DNA of 64,000 nt from Euzebya pacifica. Its GTDB lineage: Bacteria > Actinomycetota > Nitriliruptoria > Euzebyales > Euzebyaceae. The translations under genes and the position numbers were made by a program. Numbering within the stretch: the stretch's first letter is position 1; the number at the start of each line of letters is the position of its first letter. Shown in pieces: positions 43,427 to 51,523 of this stretch. The notes under the pieces were generated by a model. That model ran no database searches, had not been told where the DNA came from, and was given only the letters and a program-made list of their open reading frames with translations. Location: positions 5,337,910 to 5,401,909 of the forward strand of contig NZ_CP031165.1 of assembly GCF_003344865.1 (NCBI RefSeq), given 5' to 3'.

Positions 43427-44074
43427 TCAGATGGCGTCGACGCGTGCGCGGAGGGCCGTCCAGGGGAGGGGCTGGCGGATGTCGGCGACCGCGCCGACCT
43501 GCGACACGAAGCGCAGGAACGCCGGCGAGCCCCAGTGGTTGAGGTGCCCCGGGGTGTTGCCGAAGTCCTTGACGTGGCGGCCGGTGAAGAAGTTGCCCAT
43601 GCGGAACAACGGCTCGCGGGGGACGCTGAGCACGAGGTGGCGCCCCGACACGCGAGCCATCTCCCTCAAACCCGCATCCGGGTCGGTCAGGTGCTCGCAC
43701 ACCTCCACCGCCAGGACCAGGTCGAAGGTGTTGTCGGCGAACGGCAGGCCGTGGGCGTCGCCGTGGAGGAACCCGACCTGGTGATCGCGGCCCTGCCAGT
43801 CCTGGCGCAGCCCGGCGTCGGGCAGGTCCAGCGCGGTCACCGTCGCCTCGGGGAAGCGGGCGCGCAGGCGATCGGCGATCTCGCCCTCGCCGCAGCCGAC
43901 CTCGAGCACACGGGTGATCGGTCCCTCGGCCGCGACGCCGTCGAGCAGCTCGTCGAGCGCCGCGAGGAAACGCTTGGTGAGGTACTGGATCAGCGGGTTG
44001 CCGCCGCCGTACTTGTTGTGGTGGTTGCCGATGACGATGTCGGGCGTCTCGGGCGCAGGGGTGCTGGTGCTCAC
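43427..44074 (-). CDS. Class I SAM-dependent methyltransferase
   Basis: The GTG at 44074 starts a 215-residue protein with a classical SAM-binding motif I (VLEVGCGEGEIAD), an acidic residue at the end of strand 2 (TALDLPDA) and the FDLVLAVEVCEHL motif of strand 4. The opening (NHHNKYGGGNPLIQYLTKRF) resembles methyltransferases acting on small molecules or glycans. A TACCGT box lies 6 bases before the GTG, suggesting a leaderless mRNA. Longer frames upstream are not supported. The substrate is unknown. Confidence 0.8.
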   Translation of the reverse strand: MSTSTPAPETPDIVIGNHHNKYGGGNPLIQYLTKRFLAALDELLDGVAAEGPITRVLEVGCGEGEIADRLRARFPEATVTALDLPDAGLRQDWQGRDHQVGFLHGDAHGLPFADNTFDLVLAVEVCEHLTDPDAGLREMARVSGRHLVLSVPREPLFRMGNFFTGRHVKDFGNTPGHLNHWGSPAFLRFVSQVGAVADIRQPLPWTALRARVDAI

Positions 44075-44219
44075 CCCACAACGGTACGCGACCGTCCGCG
44101 AGGACTCCGTTGGCCGGCCGTTCAGCCACACCGCGCCGGGGGACCCACCCTGATCGGTCCCCGACGCGACCCGTCGCGTACGATCCGTCCACCCTGGCCC
44201 CAACAGTCCCGAGCGAGAC

Positions 44220-45488
44220 GTGCCCTTCGACGCCAAGCTGCTGAGCATCCCCTTGATCTCGGGGATCATCGGCTACGTCACGAACTACGTGGGCATCAAG
44301 ATGCTCTTCTACCCGGTGCAGTTCGTCGGGTTCACCATCCCGGGCATCGCCCCACTCGGGCGGCTGCTGCCGCGCAAGCTGCAGTCCATCCCGGGGGTCC
44401 TGACGGGACAGGTCGGCTGGCAGGGGGTCATCCCGTCCCGCGCCGCCAAGATGGGGTCGATCGCGGTCGACACGGGCGTGTCCAAGCTGGGTTCGCCGGG
44501 CGAGTTCTACGAGAAGCTCAACCCCGAACGGATCGCCGAGCACATCCTCACCACCTCGCGCGCCGACATCCGCGAGCTGGTCGAACGGCTGATCGACCGC
44601 GAGTACGGCCGGCTGTGGCGCGACGCCCCGTCGGCGGTCCGGGAGATGGTCCACGAGCGGGTCCAGGCGCAGCTGCCGGCCATCGTGCACCGGGTGACCG
44701 AGGAGATCGGCGCCAACATCGACCAGATCCTCGACATCAAGCTGATGGTCATCCGCCACATCGAGGCGCACCCGGAGCTGGCCAACGCGATCTTCCTCGA
44801 GGTCGGCGAGAAGGAGCTCAAGTTCGTCATCAACGCCGGCGCCTACTACGGCTTCGCGCTCGGCATCCCCTCGATCTTCGTCTTCAGCGCCGTGCAGCAG
44901 TGGTGGGTGCTGCCGATCGCCGGGATCATCGTCGGCTACCTGACCAACTTCATCGCCATCAAGCAGATCTTCCTGCCGATCGTCCCCACGAAGTATGGCC
45001 CGATCACCCTCCACGGCCTGTTCATGCGTCGCCAGCCGGAGGTGTCGCGGCAGTACGCCAAGCTGATCGCCACGGAGGTCGTGAACCTGCAGAACATCGG
45101 GCAGGAGTTCATGACCGGCCGGCGCTCGGACCGCACGAAGGCCATGATCGCCTCGGCGCTGAGGCCGGCGATCGACGGTGCCGTCGGCCCCCTCCGACGA
45201 GCGGTCCGCCTGGCGGTGGGGCCGGCCCAGTACGACGCCATCAAGGAGTCGATGGCGACCGAGGCGCTGGACTACACACTGGTGCCACTGTCCGATCCCG
45301 AGTTCAACGCCAGCCAGGCCAAGGAGCTGGAGGACCTGCTGACCGAACGCATGAAGGCGCTGCCACCCCACGACTTCGCCGAGCTGCTGCGCACCGCGGT
45401 GGAGGAGGACGAGTGGATGCTGATGTTCATCGGCGCCGTCCTCGGCTTCGCCGCAGGCGTCCTGCAGACCGCCTTCACCCTGGTCTGA
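44220..45488 (+). CDS. DUF445 family membrane protein
   Basis: This 422-residue protein has the paired DUF445 helix motifs ISGIIGYVTNYVGIKMLFYP at the N-terminus and IAGIIVGYLTNFIAIKQIF in the middle. They flank long amphipathic segments, and a third helix closes the protein (MLMFIGAVLGFAAG). The symmetry suggests two halves from an ancient duplication. Function is unknown; homologues are predicted envelope-associated proteins. GTG 44220 is the start. The next gene follows after 10 bases and is probably in the same operon. Confidence 0.8.
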   Translation: MPFDAKLLSIPLISGIIGYVTNYVGIKMLFYPVQFVGFTIPGIAPLGRLLPRKLQSIPGVLTGQVGWQGVIPSRAAKMGSIAVDTGVSKLGSPGEFYEKLNPERIAEHILTTSRADIRELVERLIDREYGRLWRDAPSAVREMVHERVQAQLPAIVHRVTEEIGANIDQILDIKLMVIRHIEAHPELANAIFLEVGEKELKFVINAGAYYGFALGIPSIFVFSAVQQWWVLPIAGIIVGYLTNFIAIKQIFLPIVPTKYGPITLHGLFMRRQPEVSRQYAKLIATEVVNLQNIGQEFMTGRRSDRTKAMIASALRPAIDGAVGPLRRAVRLAVGPAQYDAIKESMATEALDYTLVPLSDPEFNASQAKELEDLLTERMKALPPHDFAELLRTAVEEDEWMLMFIGAVLGFAAGVLQTAFTLV

Positions 45489-45498
45489 GGCCCCAACC

Positions 45499-46410
45499 AT
45501 GAGCACCGACCGAGAGTTCCCCGACGACGACCGCGCCCGTACCGACACGGGCCTGCCGGTCGTCCCGACCGCACGCGCAGTCGACGCCGGTCGCCAGATG
45601 GCCGACGACCTGTCGCTGCAGGCCGATCCCGTCCGGGTCGTCACCGCCGGCGTGGGGCTGGCCCGCCTGACCGTCGGCGCCACCGCCCGCCTCGGCCGCT
45701 GGGGGCTGGGCGCGTCGATGCGCATCGGCAACCGGGTCATCAAGGCCGCGGTCGCCGGCGAGACGGCGACGTCGCTGCTGGACGACGCCACCGAGGCGTT
45801 GCGCGAACAGGCCCGCGACCTGCTGGGCATCGTCGACGACGCCGGCCGCGTCGTCGGGCTGCAGATGCCCCGCGAGCAGCACCGTGCCCTCCCCGACCGG
45901 TCGGCCGACGACCTGCAGGCCAAGGGTGCCGCGTTGCTGGAGGCGTCCGCCGACGTCACCTACGACGAGCCGTACCACCCGGCCTACGCCCGGATCCTCG
46001 ACCAGATGGCCCCCGACGAGGCGCGCATCCTGCGGCTGATGGAGCTGGAGGGCCCCCAGGCCATCGTGGACGTCCGGACGTCCAGCCCGATACCCGGCGC
46101 GTCGGAGCTGATCGAGTCGGACCTCAACATGGTCGGCGCCGAGGCCGGCTGCCGGTACCTCGACCGTGTCCCGGCCTACCTCAACAACCTCCAGCGCCTC
46201 GGGCTGATCGCCCACTCCAGCGACCAGGTCGAGGACCACAGCCGTTATCAGGTGCTGGAGGCCCAGCCCGACGTGCTCGCCGCGCTGCGCAGCCACAGCC
46301 GGACCAAGACGATCCGCAAGAGCCTGCGGGTCACCCCGTTCGGCACCGACTTCGCCCGGACCTGCCTGCTGGGACGCGGCGGCACGATCGACGACCCCGT
46401 CAGCGGCTGA
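45499..46410 (+). CDS. DUF4393 (Abi-alpha-like) protein
   Basis: This 303-residue protein contains the DUF4393/Abi-alpha pattern: PYHPAYARILDQMAPDEARILRLM, a short PQAIVDVR segment, and YLNNLQRLGLIAHSS near the end. A hydrophobic or amphipathic stretch lies at about residues 45-75. The family name comes from abortive infection proteins, but most chromosomal members are uncharacterised and there is no defence island here. It sits 10 bases behind the DUF445 gene. A phage-defence role is only a possibility. Confidence 0.7.
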   Translation: MSTDREFPDDDRARTDTGLPVVPTARAVDAGRQMADDLSLQADPVRVVTAGVGLARLTVGATARLGRWGLGASMRIGNRVIKAAVAGETATSLLDDATEALREQARDLLGIVDDAGRVVGLQMPREQHRALPDRSADDLQAKGAALLEASADVTYDEPYHPAYARILDQMAPDEARILRLMELEGPQAIVDVRTSSPIPGASELIESDLNMVGAEAGCRYLDRVPAYLNNLQRLGLIAHSSDQVEDHSRYQVLEAQPDVLAALRSHSRTKTIRKSLRVTPFGTDFARTCLLGRGGTIDDPVSG

Positions 46411-46434
46411 CCCCTCGTCGTCAGCTGATGGGGG

Positions 46435-47370
46435 TCACTGCCGGTTGGGCCCGGCGCTGTGCTTGCTGGTGCGCACGATCAGGTCGGCGAGCAGGCCCAT
46501 CGAGAACAGGATGAGGCCGGTGATCAGCAGCAGCACGGTGTTGATCGACAGGGCGAAGGGGTCGCCGTTGGTGATCGCCCCACCGATGACGTCGTAGAGG
46601 AACTTGGCGCCGCCGAGGAACAGCAGCATCAGCGCCATGGGGACGAACACCCGCAGCGGCTCGAAGAACGTCACCATCCGCACGACCTGCAGGATGTAGC
46701 GGTAGGCGTCCTTGATCGGGTGGAAGTGGGACCGGCCGGCACGCTGGGCGTAGTCGATCGGCATGTACTCCACGACCAGCCCGTTGGAGAGGAACGACAG
46801 GGTGATCGTGGTCACGCAGGAGAAGCCGGTCGGCAGGAGCCCGAGGTAGGGCAGCGCATCGGCCCGCTTGAACGCGCGAAGGCCCGAGTTCAGGTCGGGA
46901 ATCTCCGTGGCGGTCAGGTACTCGGCCAGGCGACGGATCATGAACTTGGCGGGCACGCGCAGCAGCTTGTGGGTGCCTTCCTCGGTGCGACGGGCGCCGA
47001 CGACCTGCTGGGCCCGACCGGTCTCGAGGATGTCGATGAGCTCGGGGATCCGCTCGTTGGGGTAGGTCATGTCGGCGTCGGTCCACACGACGTACTTGCC
47101 GTAGGCCTCCTGGCTGCCGATCCGCCGGGCGGTGCCCGACCCGCGGTTGACCGGGAAACGCATCAGGCGGACGAAGGGGCGGCCCTCGACGGCGTCACCG
47201 GTGCCGTCGGTGGACCCGTCGTCGATGACGAGGATCTCGAAGGAGTAAGGACTCTCCTTCATCGCCGCGGTGATGCGGTCGACCTCCTGGCCGATGTGGC
47301 CCACCTCGTTGAGGGCGGGAAGGACAACGGTGACGTCGAGGTCGGTCACGGGGGGCATCTGCTCGTTCAT
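46435..47370 (-). CDS. Family 2 glycosyltransferase with C-terminal membrane helices
   Basis: This 311-residue GT-A enzyme shows VTVVLPALNEVGHIGQEVDRI, the metal-binding region LVIDDGSTDGTGD and WTDADMTYPNE, and an acceptor loop near AQRAGRSHFHPIKDAYRYIL. Two hydrophobic helices follow (MALMLLFLGGAKFL, VLLLITGLILFSMGLLADL). This layout matches DPM1/GtrB-like transferases that load a sugar onto a polyprenyl phosphate. ATG 47370 is 10 bases after a TACCAT box. The sugar and the pathway cannot be deduced from neighbours. Confidence 0.85.
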   Translation of the reverse strand: MNEQMPPVTDLDVTVVLPALNEVGHIGQEVDRITAAMKESPYSFEILVIDDGSTDGTGDAVEGRPFVRLMRFPVNRGSGTARRIGSQEAYGKYVVWTDADMTYPNERIPELIDILETGRAQQVVGARRTEEGTHKLLRVPAKFMIRRLAEYLTATEIPDLNSGLRAFKRADALPYLGLLPTGFSCVTTITLSFLSNGLVVEYMPIDYAQRAGRSHFHPIKDAYRYILQVVRMVTFFEPLRVFVPMALMLLFLGGAKFLYDVIGGAITNGDPFALSINTVLLLITGLILFSMGLLADLIVRTSKHSAGPNRQ

Positions 47371-47440
47371 GGCTGCACGGATGGTACGACGAGCAGGCGA
47401 GGGCACACGCTGGCCGCCCGGCCGCCTACGCTGCGTGCCG

Positions 47441-48559
47441 ATGAGCCACTCCTCCTCCCACACCCGCGCGACCGTCGCCGTCGCCGCCGGCCGGCCCGAC
47501 CGCGTGCCCGGCAACCCGCTGTCGCAGCCGCCGGAGTTCGCCTCCGTCCGGCACGCGCCGACCCCGTCGGAGTACGGCCGCTACACCAACACCTCCTTCG
47601 ATGCGGTCGAAGCCGCCATCGGGGCGCTGGAGGGCGGCACCGCGGTCGTGTTCGCCTCCGGGATGGCCGCGATCTCGGCGCTCGTCGAGGTCGCCGTCAG
47701 GGGGCGACCGGGCCTGGTCCAGCCGCTGGACGGCTACCACGGGACCCGTGCGCTGCTGGACGCCACGACCGGGCTGCTGACCGACTCGGTGGATGTCGCC
47801 AACACCGAGGCGTTCCTCGACGCGCTGCCCATCGGCGGCGTCGCGTGGGTCGAGAGCCCCACGAACCCGCTGATCACCGTCGCCGACCTGGGGGCGTTGG
47901 CCGACGGCGTCGCCGCGAAGGACGGGATGCTGGTGGTGGACTCCACCGCTGCCTCGCCGGTGGTCCAGCGCCCGCTGGAGCTGGGCGCCGACGTGGTGGT
48001 GCACTCGGTCACCAAGTTCCTCGCCGGCCACTCCGACCTGCTGATGGGGGCGGTCGTCACCCGCAACGAACAGCTGGTCGAGGCGCTTCGGGCCCACCGC
48101 GGCCTGCACGGCGCCATCCCCGGGCCGATGGACTGCTTCCTCGCCCTGCGTGGCATCCGCACCCTCGACGTGCGCGTGCAGCGAGGGCAGGCCAACGCGC
48201 TGGAGCTCGCGCGTCGACTGGACGCCCACCCGCTGGTGCAGCGTGTCCACTATCCCGGCCTGCCGACGGACCCCGGTCACGAGGTCGCGACCCGACAGAT
48301 GGACGGCTACGGCGCGCTGCTGTCGTTCGTCCTGCCGACCGCCGAGGCCGCCGACACCGTCTGCGCCGCCGCCGAGCTGATCGTGTACGCCACGAGCCTC
48401 GGCGGGGTCGAGTCGTCGATGGAACGTCGCAACCGCCAGCCGGGCGAGGAGGCGACCCACCCGGGCCTGATCCGCCTGAGCGTCGGCATCGAGGACGTCG
48501 AGGACCTGTGGGCGGACCTGTCCGCCGGACTCGACGCGGCGGCGGACGCCGCCGGATGA
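47441..48559 (+). CDS. Cys/Met-metabolism PLP-dependent enzyme (cystathionine gamma-synthase/lyase family)
   Basis: This 372-residue PLP enzyme shows YGRYTNTSFDAVEAAIGALEGG, the cofactor-contacting VVFASGMAAI, WVESPTNPLITVAD, and the Schiff-base lysine in VVVHSVTKFLAGHSD. The C-terminal SLGGVESSMERR is also typical of transsulfuration enzymes, which make or break cystathionine and related thioethers. Which reaction it performs is not decidable. A TACGCT box (47427-47432) lies 8 bases before the ATG, consistent with a leaderless mRNA. The stop overlaps the next gene (ATGA). Confidence 0.85.
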   Translation: MSHSSSHTRATVAVAAGRPDRVPGNPLSQPPEFASVRHAPTPSEYGRYTNTSFDAVEAAIGALEGGTAVVFASGMAAISALVEVAVRGRPGLVQPLDGYHGTRALLDATTGLLTDSVDVANTEAFLDALPIGGVAWVESPTNPLITVADLGALADGVAAKDGMLVVDSTAASPVVQRPLELGADVVVHSVTKFLAGHSDLLMGAVVTRNEQLVEALRAHRGLHGAIPGPMDCFLALRGIRTLDVRVQRGQANALELARRLDAHPLVQRVHYPGLPTDPGHEVATRQMDGYGALLSFVLPTAEAADTVCAAAELIVYATSLGGVESSMERRNRQPGEEATHPGLIRLSVGIEDVEDLWADLSAGLDAAADAAG

Positions 48560-48939
48560 CCGTCGAGGAGCTGCGGGCGGCGATCGAAGCGGCCTTCGCC
48601 GGTGACCCCGACGACGCCGCGGAGCTGTTCGCCGACGACGCGGTGCTGGTCGACACCGTCGGCGAGCCGCCGGTCGAGGGACAGGACGCGGTCCTCGCGC
48701 ACTTCCTGGCCTACGGCGGTCGACGCGAGGTCGCGGCCGTGCACGACGTCTGGCTGGCCGGTGACCGCGGCGCGCTGTCCTACACGGTGTGGTTCCGCGC
48801 GGACTCCCACGCCTACGGCCAGCACGGCCGGGTGCTGCTGACCCTCGATGCCCCCGTCGAGGAGGACGGGCGGATCAGCCGCTGGGACGGGGTCTGGGTC
48901 GAACGCGACGCCGACCTCTCGCCCTGGGGCGACGACTGA
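48556..48939 (+). CDS. NTF2/SnoaL-like small protein
   Basis: This 127-residue protein has the NTF2-like cone fold pattern (AAFAGDPDDAAELFADDAVLVDTVG, GQDAVLAHFLAYGG, strand-rich second half). Such proteins are small enzymes or binding proteins with varied functions. Its ATG overlaps the stop of the upstream PLP gene, so it is translationally coupled and may act in the same pathway. The convergent acyl-CoA synthetase gene ends 9 bases later. Confidence 0.75.
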   Translation: MTVEELRAAIEAAFAGDPDDAAELFADDAVLVDTVGEPPVEGQDAVLAHFLAYGGRREVAAVHDVWLAGDRGALSYTVWFRADSHAYGQHGRVLLTLDAPVEEDGRISRWDGVWVERDADLSPWGDD

Positions 48940-48948
48940 CCCCGGAGG

Positions 48949-50610
48949 TCACGAGCCCTGCCCGGGCAGGTCACGGGCGACGACCTTGCCCGTGGGGTTG
49001 CGTGGCAGCTCGTCGAGGAACGTGACGTCGCGGGGGACGCTGAAGTTGGCGAGGTTGGCCTTGACATGGGCGCGGAGCTCGTCGGGATCCGGTGGGTTGT
49101 CTCGGTCGGTGGGCACGACGAAGGCCGCCAGGCGCTGGCCGAACTCCTCGTCGTCGACACCGATGACCGCGGCTTCCTTGACGTCGTCACGGTGGGCCAG
49201 GAGGTCCTCGACCTCCTTGGGGAAGACGTTCTCGCCACCGGAGACGATCATGTCGTCGTCGCGGCCGGAGACGTACAGCCGGCCCTCGGCGTCCAGCGAG
49301 CCGACGTCACCGGTGGCCATGAGCCCGTCGATGGACTCCTTGCCGGCAACGTCACCGGTGTACCCCTCGAACAGCAGGTCGTTGCCGACGAAGATGCGCC
49401 CGATCTCCCCGGCGGGCACGTCGCGCCCGTCGTCGTCGAGGACCCGCAGCGCGGTGCCGAGCGGTGGCTTGCCGGCCGTCCCCGGTGCGGCACGCAGGTC
49501 CTCCGGTGTGGCGATCGTGGCCCAGCTGACCTCGGTCGAGCCGTAGAGGTTGTACAGGGTGGGACCGAAGGCCTCCATCCACTTCGTGGCCAGCGGACCG
49601 GGCAGGGCCGAGCCGCTGGACGCGACGATCCGCAGGTGCGCGAAGTCGCGTTGGGGTCGTTCGTCGGGCGCAAGCTCGAGGATGCGCTGCAGCATGACGG
49701 GGACTGCGGCCATGACGGTGCAGCGGTGGGCCGACAGGTCCGCCAACGCCTGGGCGGGCTCGAACCGGCGGCGCAGCACGACCGTTGACCGCATCGCGGC
49801 GGCGATCTGCAGGTTCGCCAGCCCCCACGTGTGGAACAGCGGCGGCAGGACGAGGCTGGCCTCGTCGGCGCGGACGGGGATGCGGGAGAGGATCGCGGCC
49901 AGCGCGTCGGGACCGCCGGACGAGGGACGCTGCGCGCCCTTGGGCGCACCGGTCGTGCCCGAGGTCATGACCACGGTGCGACCGTGTTCGGCAGGCTTGG
50001 GTGGCTCGGGCCGGCCCACCCCTGCCGCGACCAGCGTCTGGGTGGTCCAGCCGTCGTGGTCGTCGGGGCCCGTTCCGCACAGCACGCGCGGAACGTCGGC
50101 GTCGACCTCCTCGAGCTTGTCGAGCAGGTCGACGTCGACGACGAGGACCTCGATGCCCTGCTGCTCGGCGACGACGGCCGCCTGGGCCGGACTCATCCCG
50201 GTGTTGAGCAGGATGACGTGGGCACCGATCCGCCCGCAGGCCAGCAGCGCCTCGACGAAGCCAGCGTGGTTGCGGGCCAGCAGCCCGACCGTGGACCCGG
50301 CCGTCACGTCGAGCTCCCGCGACATCGCGGCCGCGAGCGCCCCCGCACGGTGGTCGAGCTCGGCGAACGTCACCATGCCGTGGTCGTCGACGATCGCCGG
50401 TCGGTCACCGACGGCAGCGGCTGCCCCGGCGTAGAGGCCCGCGATCGTCGTGCCGTACCGCAGCAGGGCCGGGAGGATCGGTGCGCCGCGATGCAGGCGG
50501 AGCGGGACGATGCCCGACCTGGCGATCGTCCAGGCGATCCGCCCGTACTTGACCCCGCCGCCGAGGGCCGTCGCCGCCCGCCCGCTCAACCCGTTCGTTG
50601 CTCGCTCCAT
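48949..50610 (-). CDS. Acyl-CoA synthetase (FadD-like, AMP-forming)
   Basis: This 553-residue adenylate-forming enzyme activates a carboxylic acid with ATP and CoA. The AMP-binding motif VVMTSGTTGAPKG, the LYNLYGSTEVS motif, the GLMATGDVGSLDAEGRLYVSGR hinge region (in part) and the catalytic lysine in LPRNPTGKVV are all present. An N-terminal extension of about 60 residues with a hydrophobic stretch resembles long-chain FadD types that sit near the membrane. Chain-length preference is unknown. ATG 50610 is taken from the family N-terminus. Confidence 0.88.
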   Translation of the reverse strand: MERATNGLSGRAATALGGGVKYGRIAWTIARSGIVPLRLHRGAPILPALLRYGTTIAGLYAGAAAAVGDRPAIVDDHGMVTFAELDHRAGALAAAMSRELDVTAGSTVGLLARNHAGFVEALLACGRIGAHVILLNTGMSPAQAAVVAEQQGIEVLVVDVDLLDKLEEVDADVPRVLCGTGPDDHDGWTTQTLVAAGVGRPEPPKPAEHGRTVVMTSGTTGAPKGAQRPSSGGPDALAAILSRIPVRADEASLVLPPLFHTWGLANLQIAAAMRSTVVLRRRFEPAQALADLSAHRCTVMAAVPVMLQRILELAPDERPQRDFAHLRIVASSGSALPGPLATKWMEAFGPTLYNLYGSTEVSWATIATPEDLRAAPGTAGKPPLGTALRVLDDDGRDVPAGEIGRIFVGNDLLFEGYTGDVAGKESIDGLMATGDVGSLDAEGRLYVSGRDDDMIVSGGENVFPKEVEDLLAHRDDVKEAAVIGVDDEEFGQRLAAFVVPTDRDNPPDPDELRAHVKANLANFSVPRDVTFLDELPRNPTGKVVARDLPGQGS

Positions 50611-50659
50611 GGCGGTGGAGTGAAGCACACCTCCACCCTGTCGCCGGTGTCGGGTTGGC

Positions 50660-51361
50660 TCAGGCGCCTGTTGCCTCTGCAGCCAGGGTGCCATTCACCG
50701 CGAGGTCGTCGGTCGGCGCGTCCTCCTCGGCGCCCGGTGGGACCACGATGGCGGTGACCGGCACGTCGTACTGGCGTCGCAGCGCCGTGGGGACGTCGGC
50801 ACGCAACCAGCGGGACAGCGCATGGTCGAGCGTGCAGAGGACGATCTCGTCGATGGGCTCGGCGGTCATGACCGACGCGGCAGCCCGCAGGGGGTTGGCG
50901 TCACCGATCCGACCGTGGGCCACGATCCCCACGTCGGTGAGCATCGCCACGGCCCGGCGCAGCCTGAAGCGCGCTTGGGCCAGACCGGCGTCGTCGGTCC
51001 GGGCATCGAGCCCAGCCTCCGCCGCCGCCGGCCGACCCGCGCCCGGGGCACTCGCCAGGTGCTCCGACGGAGTGGCAGGAACGACCACGAACACGCTGAC
51101 GCGTTCGTGGGCCCGCAGGCGTGCATGCATCGTCGCCATGACTGACTCGGACCCGAGCGTCTGGTTGGCGATCAGAAGGATGCGGTGCACCCCGTCGTCC
51201 GATGCGAACTGGCGATACAACGGGCGCGCTTCGTGGGCACCCGGGTAGGCCAGCACCTCCAGCACCTCACCCGGCACGCGGTGATCGTGTGCCATGTGAT
51301 CCGCGAGCTCGGCCCTGTTGGTGAAGCGCAGCGGACAACGGATACAGGTGTGAATGGTCAT
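50660..51361 (-). CDS. C2H2 zinc-finger plus universal-stress-like protein
   Basis: This 233-residue protein begins with a compact zinc-finger motif, CIRCPLRFTNRAELADHMAH (C-x2-C-x12-H-x4-H), which is rare in bacteria. It continues with an alpha/beta domain (HRILLIANQTLGSESVMATM, SVFVVVPATPSEHL, EIVLCTLDHALSRWLRADV, PVTAIVVPPGAEE) that resembles a universal stress/Rossmann-like domain. A GGAGG ribosome-binding site precedes the ATG. It could be a stress-responsive, nucleic-acid- or protein-binding factor. The zinc finger might instead be a mere structural cap. Confidence 0.62.
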   Translation of the reverse strand: MTIHTCIRCPLRFTNRAELADHMAHDHRVPGEVLEVLAYPGAHEARPLYRQFASDDGVHRILLIANQTLGSESVMATMHARLRAHERVSVFVVVPATPSEHLASAPGAGRPAAAEAGLDARTDDAGLAQARFRLRRAVAMLTDVGIVAHGRIGDANPLRAAASVMTAEPIDEIVLCTLDHALSRWLRADVPTALRRQYDVPVTAIVVPPGAEEDAPTDDLAVNGTLAAEATGA

Positions 51362-51459
51362 GGACGACCTCCTCCAAGGCGACTGTCCTCCGGGAGAGGT
51401 GGTTTCGTCAAGGGCGGGTCCGTCCGTCCGGTCCCGGCCAGGCATCCGACCGGCCCCCT

Positions 51460-51508
51460 GCCGTCCACGAGGGAGGCGTTCGCCCCTTCTTCCGCGCCCG
51501 TGGACGGC
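51460..51508 (-). terminator. Hairpin downstream of the CAP-CWB2 gene
   Basis: GCCGTCCACG at 51460-51469 pairs with CGTGGACGGC at 51499-51508 across a 29-base loop, 16 bases past the CAP-CWB2 stop. The long loop makes it less convincing than the other hairpins. Confidence 0.42.
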
Positions 51509-51523
51509 GTCCTTACCGGGGGC

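Noticed and set aside
45499-46410. Phage-defence island around the Abi-alpha-like gene
   Set aside because: Neighbours are housekeeping membrane and metabolic genes, with no restriction, CBASS, toxin-antitoxin or CRISPR components.
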